The notes: generated by a model not told the origin, from the letters alone. Positions 25,629 to 37,559 are shown, numbered from the stretch's first letter. The stretch: 64,000 bases of DNA from Ananas comosus (GCF_001540865.1 NC_033633.1:4145019-4209018); one strand, 5' to 3'. Program-made: numbers and translations.

Positions 25629-26963
25629 GGGCATGTTTGGTTCAAGGGTGGAATTGGAATGGATAATGGAATGGGAATGAATTGGAATGATAATTGGAAT
25701 GGCCCACTCCCCCAAGACGTTTGGTTTATTTATGGATTGGGAATTGGAATGAGTTATTTACATTTCATTATTTGGTTCGTATAAACTAAAAAAATTATAG
25801 AATACTATAATACTAATTTTACTCTCAAATATAAATTTATATTATTTAAAATTTATGAAAAATATAATACTATTCTCTAATAAGTTTTCCAAAAAAATTG
25901 AATATAAAATTAATTTTTTCAACTTTTTTAGGGCAGTGTTTGGTTCGCTTCTTTTTTACCATGGAATCGGAGTGGAATGAGTGAATCCATTTGTGAGTGT
26001 TTGGTACGTGAAGTTTTATTCGATTTCGATTCCTGAGTGGAATGGGAATCACTCAATCAGCTTTTTTTCAATCCGCTAGAAGCCGGATTGGAAGTTAAAT
26101 CCGGACGGAATGGATATTTATTTGGATTAAATTTATTTTCAACTTTTTTAATTAAAATATAAGTTATAATTAAAAATTAAATATATAATTTTAAATTTTA
26201 ATTTGAAATTAAATTAAAAATTAAAATTTAATCAAGTATTTCGAATCTAACTTATGAATTTAAATTAAAATTTTAATTTATATAAATTTATTCAAATTTT
26301 ATTTCAAACTTAAATTTAGTTTCATAGTTTGAATAATCCACTCAACTTCAAAGTTTAATTTCTTTTTAAAGAAAAATAAGATTTAAAATTTTGACATTAT
26401 TTTAAAATTTTGATGTAAATTTTTAATATTTAATATTTAATTTGAATTTAAATTAATATATTATAAAGATAATGTTAGTATATTAATTTGATTACGTTTT
26501 TATATCCATCTGAACCAAACACCGACAATGGGAATGATTTATTCCAATTCCGATTCAGGTGATGAACCAAACAGAATTAGGTAATGAGTCATTCCGATTC
26601 CGATTCCAACTTATTTTGATTCCGATTCCGATTCCGACTCCGATTTCGAACCAAACACGCCCTTATTGATGTGGGTTGGGATAGGGTTTTGAGAGAGGAT
26701 AGATTTTTTGTTTTTTTTTATGAGAAAGGGGTGAAGAGAAGGAGGGTGAGATAGTCACATGGGTTTCAAGAACTTAGTGGGCTTCCGGAATGAAATCTCA
26801 ATCAGGGCTAGAAGGCCGGAATCAAGTTGAAGGCTAATGGGTCATTCCCAATCCAGTCCGGAATAGGAATCCCAAACCGATTCATGCGAACCAAACAAAA
26901 TTAACCGGATTTGATCAAACCGATTCCCATTCCATACCCAAAATGGATGAACCAAACAAGTCT
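25629..26963. mobile_element. Middle member of the MITE nest
   Basis: It begins GGGCATGTTTGGTTCAAGGG and ends GATGAACCAAACAAGTCT. TGA flanks both sides (25626-25628, 26964-26966). Its arms are rich in ggaattggaat/attccaattcc words. It is itself interrupted by the element at 25931-26662. Confidence 0.6.
25931..26662. mobile_element. Inner member of the MITE nest (Tourist-like)
   Basis: This 732-bp element has ends GGGCAGTGTTTGGTTCGC and CGAACCAAACACGCCC and is flanked by TTA (25928-25930 and 26663-26665). This is the clearest PIF/Harbinger signature in the nest. It is related to the MITE at 23844-24648. Confidence 0.75.
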
Positions 26964-27489
26964 TGAGTGAGGGTGGATATCCTTATATTAATGGATTTGA
27001 GTAATTATAATATGTCTAATCTCTTTTTTTCTTCTCACCCGCCGATTAGTTGTTATTATTTTTCTTTACACTCTAACCTCATGTCCCTCTCTAAACTTAT
27101 TTTTTTTTCTTTCTAAACTTCAACTCTTTTTCTCTCTCTAAATTAAGCTATTTTTCCCCATCTTTTTCTAAATCTCAACTCTCTCATTCTCTCTAATCTC
27201 GACTCTCTTTTTTTTTCTATTTCTTTAATTATGCTCTCTCTTTCTAACCTATATTCTCTCTTTTTTTCTAAAAAGTTGTTGAAATTTTTTATGGTATTAT
27301 TTAAAATTAATTTAATTAATTAATTAATTAATTGTATATTTTTCGTAATATTAAATAACATGACCGTACGAACCGAACCAAATACCGAAATACTACATTC
27401 TTAGTAATAAGATAAATAGGAATAAGATTCTCGGATATCTTTTTATCCCTAATAATATTTCATAGTGCGAACCAAACGCGCCCACATTA

Positions 27490-27641
27490 TTTTTTTTTTG
27501 AGAGATAAATAGCATGCTATCCGTTTCGTTTATTTCATTTAGAAATAAACTTAGCTGAAAATGTGAATCAATTAGGATTCGAACTTGGGTCTCAGGCACC
27601 AACTATTAAACCTTTTACCACTTGCTCTAGAGACGATCGGT
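27490..27641 (-). mobile_element. tRNA-derived SINE, copy A
   Basis: Read on the minus strand, it has a head near 'ctctagagcaagtgg' (A-box-like), a B-box-like AAGTTCGAATCC, the family motif ATTTCTAAATGAAATAAAC, and a poly(A) tail (poly(T) at 27490). It directly abuts the outer nested MITE. Confidence 0.7.
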
Positions 27642-27809
27642 ATGATTTTTACATTATTACTGAATATCTTTACTTGCTTTTTCGGTCAACAAATCTGTTA
27701 ACTAATAAAACAGAGGATAAGGACGTGCCGTTCATCTTTTTCTTGAAAAAAAAGACTATTCGAAGGTTACATACAGGAGCTCATATCTTTGATCTCGTGC
27801 GTGCGTGAA

Positions 27810-28199
27810 TCTCTCTCACTATCAGTTACCGAATAAACATTGGTTGTTAAAACGAAAAAAAACAGTAAATTTAGGACTTAAAAAATATAGTTGTTGGTTA
27901 CTTACAACTGCATGTGATTGTTTGTACAACTGTGATTGTTTGATGTCCCCAAAACAAACATCATAAATAAAAGGATTATTAGGTCATTGGTTTCGATTAA
28001 ACTTTTGTCCTTTTATAAAAAGTCATCTAAATTATATATTTTTTATCTAAATTTTTAAATATTTATAATTAATTATCTAAATTTATAGACTATGGGTGAT
28101 AGATATTAACCAAATGATCAAAGAAATAATTAGAAATCTACACTGGCAATATATATAGCAGAGAGTCTTGTTTGTCATCAAAATACAGTATTATCAATT
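27810..28199. other. Intergenic sequence
   Basis: No gene or clear repeat is recognised. Confidence 0.5.
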
Positions 28200-28414
28200 T
28201 TGTCCAAAAGAATGTTCACCATTGGTCCCCAACCTTTTTCCAATTTTCATTTCAGGTCCCAATCTTTTTCTTCTTGCAATGGGGTCCCTAATCTTTTGTT
28301 TTTGTTTCAATTAACTTTTTATCATTAAAAATATCATTAATTCTAACGGAAATCACAACACTAATAGATATTACTGGGTGTTAAGGTTTATGCTGATGTG
28401 ACATTAATATGACA

Positions 28415-28579
28415 CCGACCATCCCTAGAATAAATGGCAAAAGGCTTGGTGGTTGATACCCGAGACCCAAGTTCGAATCCTAGTTGATTCACATTTCTAG
28501 CTAAGTTTATTTCTAAATAAAATAAACAAAACGGGTAGCGCGCTACCTATCTCTCTCAAAAAAAAAAGAAAAAAAAAAA
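28415..28579 (+). mobile_element. tRNA-derived SINE, copy B, with 15-bp target duplication
   Basis: The head is ccgaccatccctag, the B-box-like motif AAGTTCGAATCC, and the tail is A-rich. It is flanked by gacattaatatgaca (28400-28414) and gacattaatatggca (28580-28594), a 15-bp duplication with one mismatch. This fits LINE-mediated retroposition. Confidence 0.85.
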
Positions 28580-28754
28580 GACATTAATATGGCACATATT
28601 GTTGGTGTTATGTGCTAACAACACAGCCTTCGTTAAAGTTAGCAGTGTTATTAACTACGAGACTTAATTGAAGCAAAAACTAAAGGTTAGGGATCTGATT
28701 ACCAAAAAAAAAAAGATTGAGGATCAAAATGAAAAATTGGAAAAATTCTAGCCT

Positions 28755-28903
28755 GGATGAGCTGTGCCGCAAGTGGCAAAGGGTTTGATGGTTGGTATCC
28801 GAGATTTCAAGTTCAAATTCTATTTAATTCGTATTTCTAGCTAAATTTATTTTTTAAAAAAATAAATGTGAAGCGGGTAGCATGCGACCTTTCTCTAAAA
28901 AAA
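28755..28903 (+). mobile_element. tRNA-derived SINE, copy C, diverged
   Basis: It shares 'caagtggcaaagggtttg', a mutated B box (AAGTTCAAATTC), the 'tttctagctaaatttat' core and an A-rich tail with copies A, B and D. It is the most diverged of the four. Ends are approximate. Confidence 0.65.
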
Positions 28904-28999
28904 TGATTAAAAAAAAAAGGCAAACAACTTTAGAAACCTGATTAAAAAAAAAAAAGGAAAACGATGGGGATCAATGATGGTGTAATTAAATCCCTTTTG

Positions 29000-29388
29000 A
29001 GGCTTCTCCAAAACTCAGGATCACACCACATTGGGCCCAAACCACCACAAACCCAACCCGGTGGGCCCCACCCGTTACATAAATCTCAACGGCTATATTC
29101 TACAAACCCTAAAACCCGTCCGTTATAGCCGTTGCTCCGACCCCCTCTCCCCACCCGCGAAAACGCCGCTGAGTAATTGGGAATGCCGGCCCCTTCTCTG
29201 TCTCGATCCCTATTTAAAAAAAAAAAAAAAAACTAACTTTTGTTTTCTCTTTTTGTTTTTTTAATTTTAAATTTTTTTTTTTTCTCTTGTTGGATATTTC
29301 ATAGAATAAAAGGAATGAAGGGTATCTTGTTCGATTCATCCGAGAGAGATTTAAAAAAAAAAAAAATTGTACAAAAAGCATCTGGATT

Positions 29389-29433
<45 letters not shown>

Positions 29434-29633
29434 TATATGCAGAGAATATCCTCCTTCAATTTCTCCTTACTTCTCTCATTAGCTTATATATATTTTTTTC
29501 CCTTTCTAAGTTAAATTCTTGTATTAATCAATCATGCATGGCTATAAATTTGTAGAATAATTTCCTTGGTCTAAATTTTAATGAGATCTCGATTCGAATT
29601 CGGTTTGCGAATCGATTCAGTGTGGAAGGGATC
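29000..29633 (+). promoter_or_regulatory. Promoter and leader of the DHHC gene
   Basis: A GC-richer stretch (29030-29190) with 'aaaccctaaaaccc' telo-box-like sequence precedes a leader with long A/T runs and a (GA)n microsatellite at 29394-29430. The ATG at 29634 opens a short first exon. No single TATA box was chosen. Confidence 0.45.
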
Positions 29634-32600
29634 ATGCCAAAGAAGCACAAGCCTAAACGCCTTTATCAAGTTTGGAAAGGGAACAATGTGAGTTTTTCTT
29701 TTTTCTTTTTTTTCCCTTCTCTATTAATTTCATTGTGAAATTCTTACTTATTGGGAAATTAATTTTGTTATTCGGCTCGAAAATTATGTAAATTTTTTCT
29801 TATTTTTTGATTCATATCTATATGCGCTCTATTTGCATCCTTATTTATGTGATTTTATTTCCTGTGCCTCCATATACCGTTGTTTGGCTAATTTTTATGA
29901 TATATCACTTTTTTTTTTTTGTGATTAAGTTTCTTATCGTGATCAATGCTTTAAATGATGCAATCACAACGACAAAAGATGAATCGTTAGTAATATGTAG
30001 AAGTTCGGGATCTCATGCACATTATCACAATCACAATTCAGGATTATCTGGCTCGCAACTGCTTTAATACTATACATAATAACCCAGTCAAGCAACTTGC
30101 TCAAAATGCTTCAGCTCAGTTATTGGTACTATATTTCTCAGTCGTTTATATACTTAAGTACAATTAGATAAGAATAGTATTATAATTCTAGTGATATACA
30201 TATTTCGAATTGAACTAGAATGCTTCTAGAAGTACTAAACCCTTGATATTTCCACATCATTTTTTAATGATGGTGTCTCCGCATCAATGATTACAACATT
30301 AACATTATCTACGTCTCGTGAACTTCGTACAAACCAAATTTTATTATTTTTCGATGCTATTTATCTATCTAGTAATCAAGTGGTCTTAAATGCACCTTAT
30401 GTATGCGGTTGAAGTTTGTTAATTTTGAGACCACTAGAACAATATATCAATAACATTGAAAAATCATAAAATTTAATATCTAGGAAGTTTATGAGACATA
30501 GATGATGTTCAATATTATAACCGTTGATTTAGAGATGCCACCGCTGAAAAAATTATGTAGAAGTATTAAGTGGTTTTGGTACTTCTAGAAATGTTGGAGG
30601 TCAATTCTATCCAGCTGTTAGTTCCATGAGCTATAGTGGTACATTTTGATATTAGATTTATTGTACATTATAAAGTACTACACACATGAATGAATGCACT
30701 GTTACAGAAAAGAATAGTATGCATATATAATATTGTTTTGATTACAAGGATGAGAAATAGTCCTACATTGGTATATACCTGCAGCATCGCTAATTAATAC
30801 TTGGATTTTTTTTTAATAATTCTTGATGCTATTGCTTACTATTATATCTGCGTAATGATAATTAAAATTAAAAAAAATTGTCTTTGCTCAGCGCAAACAG
30901 ATTCAGTAAATCTATTCAAATTTAGTCAGTAAATAGCAACTAGATTCAATGAATTTATATATCAGTATCAAAGTAAGCTCTGTTAAGAATATGATCTCAT
31001 CTTAATACCTTGTTTTGCTGTTCTTTCTTTAGAGGTTCTTTTGCAGTGGACGACTGATATTTGGTCCGGATGTAGCCTCATTGCTCATATCCACACTTCT
31101 AATAGTTGTACCAACAATCATGTTTTGCTATCAAATAACTGCTAAAATCCACAATCGTGATAAGTTGCACGACGAGGTAAAGATCAATGCTCAACACCCA
31201 GTACTCCAATTTCCGGTGCTAATCGTAACAATCATCGCATTGATAACGGTTAGTAGCAAGAAACTATAAAAAATGTACAATTTGTAACTTAAGATCGTAA
31301 AATGGTACTTCTGATCTTAATATATTATTTTACTACTATGCAGGACTTGTATTTTCTCTTTATGACATCTTCTCAAGACCCGGGAATAGTACTGAGGAAT
31401 GCAAGGCCACCGGAAGTGGATGAAGCATCTGATATCCTGACTCCGTCGATGGAATGGATTAATGGGCAGACGCCATGCATGAGAGTACTAAGAGCAAAGG
31501 ATGTGATAGTAAATGGTTTTGCTATAAAAGTGAAGTACTGCGACACGTGCATGCTGTACCGCCCACCGCGTGCCTCTCACTGCTCGATCTGCAACAATTG
31601 TGTTCAGAAGTTCGATCACCATTGCCCGTGGGTCGGTCAGTGCATTGGATTAGTAAGTAAGAGTATCTGATAAAAAAAATTTCGTGCCAATGATGATTTA
31701 ATGTGTTGATTTACAAGCAAATTTCAAGCCAACCGCATTAATTACTTCTATCTTTTTATGTTTTTTTTGGCAAATATGTAGTTGATAGACATACAATTTT
31801 GCCCTTTTTTTTTTTTACTTGGTCTAAGCCTTTGTTCTTTTTTCCATTTTTGATGTCCAGTTCAAATTTATGACAACTTATTCCTATTTTACTTCTCCAG
31901 AGAAACTATAGGTATTTCATCTTATTCATATCAACATCAACTTTTCTCTACATATACATCTTCTTGTTCTCGACGTTGAACATTGTCGGAGAGAAGAATA
32001 ACTATCCTGGTTCTATTTGGAATGTCATGAAAAAAGAGGTTCTGTCGCTTGTACTTATGATTTACACTTTTGTAACAGTTTGGTTTATCGGTGGGCTGAC
32101 CGTGTTTCACCTCTACTTGATCAGCACAAATCAGGTACTTCCTTCCACTATTCGTAGGATAGCTTATGTTTATGAACTAGTTGGATACAATTCACATGTC
32201 AATTAATCTAATTACGAGGATAATGAACTTGTTGGATAGTAATCTAAATTTTATAAGCTAAAAGAAAAACTATCTCGACAATTGGTCTATTTCAATCAAC
32301 CATTTACTCCTTGTTTCATTCAGCTTTTATTAGTATCACAATCTATGTAGAAAACTGACAAGCTGTTCAGATAGTTTTTACTGTTGAAACTATGGCCTAC
32401 TGTTTGTAAATTAACTATGTTCTTCACATTAAAGAGCCATTTTTGATAAGAAAAATTAGATACTTTTGATGAATTTACATAGTGTTATATTAATCGTATG
32501 CCACTAATGTCCTATAATCTTTTTTGTTTAAAAAGTAGTATATTCTAATTTCTATTGTTTAATTGACACCACTTGTACACAGACAACCTACGAAAACTTC

Positions 32601-33068
32601 CGATATCGTTACAACAGAAAGGAAAATCCGTATAGCAAGGGTATCTTAAGAAGCTTTACAGACTTATTTTTTTCAAAAACCCCACCTTCGATGGTTAATT
32701 TTCGGTCCCGGATCCCCGAGGAAGCGCCAGAAACTCGATCTTATTCTCCAAATGCTGAGATGAGTATGAGCAGCGCAAAAGAGGAGATTGATATAGAAAA
32801 TGGTAGCAAGGAAGCATCAAATGAACACATTCCAGGCATACTGCAGAACCTGGAATACAGTTCTACTGAAGATAATAATTATAATTCTGATGATGAAGAG
32901 ACAAGAGAGGTTGATCATGTTTCTATAGAAGCAGGTGAAGCTATATATAGAAGTGCTTTTATGGAAGAAGATAGAATGACTGCTGCTTATGAAAGTGCTC
33001 TTGAGGAAAGTTACTCGAGCTCAACCTTGATCATCTCTGATCATAATCTTCACATATCAAGGACATGA
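29634..33068 (+). CDS. DHHC-type protein S-acyltransferase (plant PAT family)
   Basis: Five exons join in phase: 29634-29687, 31033-31248, 31344-31652, 31901-32134, 32583-33068 (TGA), all with GT-AG introns, giving 432 residues. The enzyme attaches palmitate to cysteines of target proteins at membranes. Four membrane segments are visible (about 38-57, 77-98, 198-219, 238-265). DPG is at 102-104. The cysteine-rich domain starts near C156 and ends in DHHC at 181-184, with C184 the acyl-accepting residue. TTYE, the conserved TTxE motif, is at 272-275. The long acidic, serine-rich tail after about residue 290 is typical of the plant subgroup with an N-terminal 'VWKG' motif, present here at 13-16. 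No disruption was seen. Which Arabidopsis PAT is closest cannot be settled by eye. Confidence 0.95.
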
Positions 33069-33230
33069 GGTGATAATTTTTACCTTGTTAATTAGCTTCC
33101 TTATTTATACTTTTCTATATATTGCCCTTTTTTTTGGGCTATTTTTTTCCGGTCGAGTTTAGTAAGTAGAATAATGTTGTTGAATTGTTCTATTTTTCCC
33201 CCTTCCTGTTTGTATATATATACATATTTC

Positions 33231-33236
33231 AATAAA
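33231..33236 (+). terminator. Probable polyadenylation signal of the DHHC gene
   Basis: AATAAA lies about 165 bp after the stop, following a T-rich stretch. Confidence 0.5.
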
Positions 33237-33670
33237 AAAAAAGTACGTAATGCTGACAGGCAGGTCCCACGCTATAAGGTAAGAAAAACTTGCCACGTGG
33301 ATGACTCATATGGGGATTAATAAAAGTACCACAACATTCGAAACACGCGCGAAGTAGATAAACCATGTGATTCAAAGGTCAGTTTTGATTAAAGGTTACA
33401 TGCAATGCACAGTAATCTTGTTAAATGTTAATACCCTCCAATTGAAGCTAACATGACAAAAACTTTTGTGTCAGTATAGATTAAATATCGAACATGATAG
33501 GCCTGCAAAACCAAGTTAAAGATAGCCTACGAAAACTCAACACTTGTTTTGAGTAATTTTTCATTTTCTTGATATAACACTACTGAGTACTTGCTAAATG
33601 CCCACATGCACACACTAACTAAAACACATTGATGACCCAAAATTATGTTTCAAAGACCATAGCAAGCATA

Positions 33671-33817
33671 CCGACCGTCCCTAGAGCAAGCAGCAAAGGG
33701 TTTGGTGGTTGGTACCCGAGATCCAAGTTCGAATCCTAGTTGATTCACATTTCTAGCTAAGTTTATTTCTAAATGAAATAAACGAAGTGGGTAGCGTCTC
33801 TCAAAAAAAAAAAAAAA
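33671..33817 (+). mobile_element. tRNA-derived SINE, copy D
   Basis: The head is ccgaccgtccctagagcaag, then 'gggtttggtggttggtaccc', the B-box-like AAGTTCGAATCC, the shared core and a poly(A) tail ending at about 33817. Very close to copy B. No target duplication was identified. Confidence 0.75.
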
Positions 33818-33975
33818 TTAATACGTGGAATATTAACCTCATAGTGTGATATTTGAAAATTTTGTACTGTTCTTAAAATCTCTCAAACTTAAATCATTAT
33901 TCCTACACATTATGATTCAGTTGTGGCTACAGAAGAATAAATGGTGCTTTGAATGGTGCAAAACAATTCAATCCA

Positions 33976-34442
33976 TGTGACACCCCAATAGTCCCACATC
34001 GGATGGGAATGGAGTTGTCATTGGGTTTATAAATGACTTAGACACTAATAATAATAACTAGGCTTAAGCATTTTGGGCTGTGGTTGGGCCCAACAAGTTA
34101 TTATTGCTAGTTGGCTGGGTCGTTACATTTGGTATCAGAGCCGGTTCACCAGCTGGACATGTGTGGCGAGTCTCGGCTGAGCCAGGGTCTGGATGACGGG
34201 CTAGCGAGACGAGTCTCACATCGCCTGGTAATCTTGGGCTGTGTGTGTGATTGGACTGACGAGGACGTCAGGGCCTTAACAGGGGGAGTCTGTGACACCC
34301 CAATAGTCCCACATCGGATGGGAATGGGGTTGTCATTGGGTTTATAAGTGACTTAGACACTAGTAATAATAACTAGGCTTAAGCATTTTGGGCTGTGGTT
34401 GGGCCCAACAAGTTATTATTGCTAGTTGGCTGGGTCGTTACA
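33976..34442 (+). mobile_element. Complete TRIM retrotransposon (terminal-repeat retrotransposon in miniature)
   Basis: Two 152-bp LTRs, 33976-34127 and 34291-34442, begin TGTGACACCCC and end GGTCGTTACA. They differ at only about three positions. The 5-bp target duplication ATCCA is intact (33971-33975, 34443-34447). The primer-binding site TGGTATCAGAGC (34130-34141) matches the initiator-Met tRNA 3' end, and a purine tract (aacagggggag) precedes the 3' LTR. The interior is only 163 bp and encodes nothing, so it must move using another element's proteins. Confidence 0.95.
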
Positions 34443-35369
34443 ATCCACGCCATAGATCGAAATCAGATATGAATTAAATTGGATCTTATCAATTATTTTC
34501 TCAGATGTTTTCATTAAATAAGTTAAAATGATATAAGAGAAAACAAGAATTACACTTGAAATTTCGTGGCGTTGCAATTATTGAAGCAGCATAATTACAG
34601 AATGTTTGCATCAGGTGGAAGATTTTTTTTTTTGGGCCTTTTTGCATAAAAAGTTCCACTATTCTTATGATTTTGCAAAATGGAGCCTTTGTTTTAGATT
34701 TTACAAATTTAGACAGAATTTTTAACAAAGAGCTCAGAATAATATTACCCTATTCTTCTTTCTCTCTCTTTTATCTCTTTTATCTCTTTTTGGTCACGAT
34801 GAAAAATTTGCCACCATGGAGGATGCTACCACTACACACCAAGGGGTTCATCTGGGGGTTATCCACCAATAGTTGCGTCGGGAGCGGCCACGGCGGAGCT
34901 ATAGCGAACGAAGAGGCGGAGGCGTTGGCATGACGGTGGTGCAAGAGCTGCGCTGTATTTGACCATATGTCGCTTCTTCATAGTGTGAAAAGTGAAAACA
35001 ACAATGATAAAGTACAACAAGAAAAATAAGAAGATAAAAGGAAACAGAGAAAAAGAAAAGAAGACGATAAGAAAAAACGCACTATTTAAGAATTATTTGT
35101 ACTATATGAAAATGTATTGTAATATTTAATAAGTTGTTGCATATATATTTAGAAGAATTAATACTGCATTATTTGACAGTATATTATAATATTGTACAGT
35201 TTATTGTATTTATTAAATAGTGCAACATATATTCTAATTTGCGCAACAATTTTTAATGTAGAAATACAGTTTTAAATTGTGCAATATTTTAATTTATTTA
35301 ATAGAAAAAGAATAATTCGGAAAAACAATAATAGAAAAAGAATAACTAGAAAAAACAAGAGGGAGAAAA

Positions 35370-35818
35370 GGGTTTTTTTTGCATTTAGTCCCCTCAAAAT
35401 AATTTTTTTTTACAAATAGTCTCATCAAATTTATAATTGCAAATTTGACGCTATCCCCGCCATGCAGGCGCCACGTCAGCGTTATGGTTTTAAATTGAAT
35501 ATGGGAAATCATTCACCGTGTTCAAACACAGTAATGGTTCACCGTGTTCCATACCCCTCCTTCCCCCTTTTTATTTTTCTTATATTTTTTCGGAATACAT
35601 ATATATTATACTTTTTCCAAACACAGTAAACTATTCACCGTGTTTAGACACGGTGAATGGTTCACCGTGTTCAACTTAATAAAATGGCCTTAGCCTGGCT
35701 CAGATGGCGCTGACGTGGCGTCTGCGTGGCAGGACTAGGGTTATTTTTGCAAATATAAATTTACTGGGGCTATTTTTAAAATAAATTTTTTTTAAGAGGC
35801 CAAATGTAAAAAAAACTT
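35370..35818. mobile_element. Mutator-like (MULE) MITE with long inverted ends
   Basis: Inverted arms of roughly 100 bp run from GGGTTTTTTTTGCATTTAG and from the complementary right end. A 9-bp duplication, gggagaaaa, flanks it (35361-35369, 35819-35827), as expected for MULEs. The arms include a mirrored 'gccacgtcagcg' segment. The interior repeats TTCACCGTGTT several times, partly inverted (acacggtgaa). Confidence 0.8.
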
Positions 35819-36299
35819 GGGAGAAAAAGAAGAACAAGAAGAAAAAAGAAGAAGAGCAATGCTCCTACGTACACACCAACAAGAATATTTTGATTTTTTT
35901 TTATAGTCTGTTGAGAATATTTGATTCTTTTTTTATAGTTTGTTACAGTCATTCATCTCTTTCTTTCCTCTTAATTAATAATGCTAGGAGCCTATCATGA
36001 CTTGAACTCAGAACCATCTGCTCTGATACCATATAAAATAATCGTTGTATTCCAAAAGATTAAACTGTCCGAGAACCATATTTATATATTTTTATATATA
36101 ACCAGATTAAATGGGAGGATAGAAACAAAGGAGAAAGAAGAGGGAGAGAAGAAGAAATAAGCATAATTTGGTTTTTTTTCCAAGATCCTACCTGAATGTG
36201 CATAATCCAAAAGGAGGGCTTGATTTGACAAAATCGCAAAACCAGTTTATTTTCATTTGAAAAAGCCAAAACCTTTCTTGGAGAATAATTATTGTTATA

Positions 36300-36900
36300 A
36301 AATTACAATAATATAGATTATAAATATCATTCTATTATTCTAGAAACACACTTGAAAACATATGATCTTACTAGAAAGCTTGAATCCCAAAAAATAAAAA
36401 AAAAGAAAAAAAGATCGATGCTACAAAAATGAAAACATGTTCATATTAAACAAAAATTAAAGTAAAATAAATTAACCTTTATTACAAACAGGAGGAAATT
36501 CAATTAATGGTATTTCTATTAAATACTTCTTATTCTTAACTAGTGTAGGAACCCGCGCAATACAGTGAATATAATCATATTTAATTAAATTTAATAATAT
36601 AAAAATACTTGAAAATTTTTAGAATATAATTATAATTTAATGAAAAACAACGAAAGATAAAAAATAAAAATAAAAACTATAGAAGAAAAAAAAATTGATT
36701 ACATAAAAATCGGACCCTTTTGTACCCTCATTTAGAGCATTTTCTACTAACACCGATGATTTCATAAAGTACCATAGTGCCTTCAACCTCTTTTCGGCAA
36801 GTCTATATCTTTGCCGATACTTCTCGTCTCCCGAGGGCATTAGAGGAGAGGGATACACACCTTTTGCATAATTATACAGTACAAATTTAAGTGGTCGAGA
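36300..36900. other. Intergenic; one coding-like stretch of unknown identity
   Basis: On the minus strand 36637-36858 is open for 73 codons; the part before the low-complexity end (from MPSGDEKYRQRY) has a gene-like composition, but no family was recognised and no exon partners were found. The rest is AT-rich. Confidence 0.35.
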
Positions 36901-37185
36901 TTGAGGAAGGAGGGTTGTGTTGGATCGTTGGTGCCAACCATTAATCCCAAAAACTCGAGCTGTTAGAAATATGCAACCAATTCATTTAAAGCGTACAGAT
37001 ACAGCGCCCACGGATCTGGATTGTGATTCGGCTCAACTAGCCTCACGTCACTTCAAACATGACTCGGCCCAACTCAGCCTCGTGCCACTTCGAATATGAC
37101 TCGGCCCACATTGCCTCCTGCCAAAGGGCATGATACTAGCCCATTTAAGCCAACAGGTTGGGGGCTAGGGTTAGAGTTTGACTCA

Positions 37186-37311
37186 CCCGATATTGACAGC
37201 GAGGGCGAGGACGGCACGCTTGCGGGGCTTGAGGTCGGAGCGGATGTAGTAGGTGAGGTCATTATCGAGGACGCCGTATGCTATGCCCACGGGTTTCTCG
37301 GGCAACGCCTC
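37186..37311 (-). pseudogene. Fragment of an M16 (insulinase-type) zinc peptidase gene
   Basis: Read on the minus strand, 42 codons from EALPEKPVGIAYG to LALAVNIG resemble the N-terminal start of plant M16 peptidases, where the order is proline-rich linker, G-x-L-x-N-x-L-x-Y-Y-x-R and then A-x-A-L-A-V. It runs into a stop directly after (37183-37185). The HxxEH zinc motif, which would come soon after, is missing. GC content jumps over this piece, against AT-rich surroundings, and repeat-like sequence (ctcggccca words) lies on its low-coordinate side. A gene scrap, perhaps moved by a transposon. The family call is from memory of the motif order. Confidence 0.55.
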
Positions 37312-37559
37312 TTAGAAAATAGAAACTAATGAGGCAGAAAATCGAAACAGCAACGTTACAGCGTAGGAATTAATGAGACGGGAAGCCGAAGAGGCAGACG
37401 TTACAGGGAATGAATTAATAAAACGAAAAGCCGAAGAGGCAGACGTTATGAGGAAGGCGAGCGGTCGCAATGATTGGAGAGTATAAATTTTGAAAAATTT
37501 TTGAAAAGGAGAGATTATGGTGTTACCACATGACAAAAGCTTATGAGAAATAATGTATG

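Larger units (their letters stand above)
25467..27483. mobile_element. Outer member of a three-deep nest of MITEs
   Basis: Its ends are inverted: GGGGGCGTTTGGTTCGCGCTAT at 25467 (split from longer similarity) and TAGTGCGAACCAAACGCGCCC at about 27483. Its own sequence is 25467-25628 and 26964-27483; the middle is occupied by another element. A clean target duplication was not seen. Confidence 0.6.
28200..28990. mobile_element. Foldback element interrupted by two SINEs
   Basis: The left arm (about 28217-28330, caccattggtcccc onward) matches, in reverse complement, the right arm split across about 28660-28745 and 28905-28985 (gatcaatgatggtg at the end). Both arms carry 'ccaattttcattt' and 'cttttgtttttg'-like words. 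SINE copy B lies in the loop and copy C in the right arm. It may be a MULE-type MITE; the family is not proven. Confidence 0.55.

Noticed and set aside
29240..29482. 80-residue ORF ending in a Glu-Arg repeat
   Set aside because: It is the translated (GA)n leader of the DHHC gene.
34130..34141. tRNA-like TGGTATCAGAGC
   Set aside because: This is a retroelement primer-binding site complementary to a tRNA end, not a tRNA gene.
36919..37100. Possible TRIM or LTR upstream of the M16 fragment
   Set aside because: Internal 'ctcggccca' repeats and similarity to 14736-14800 are suggestive, but no ends or primer site could be defined.
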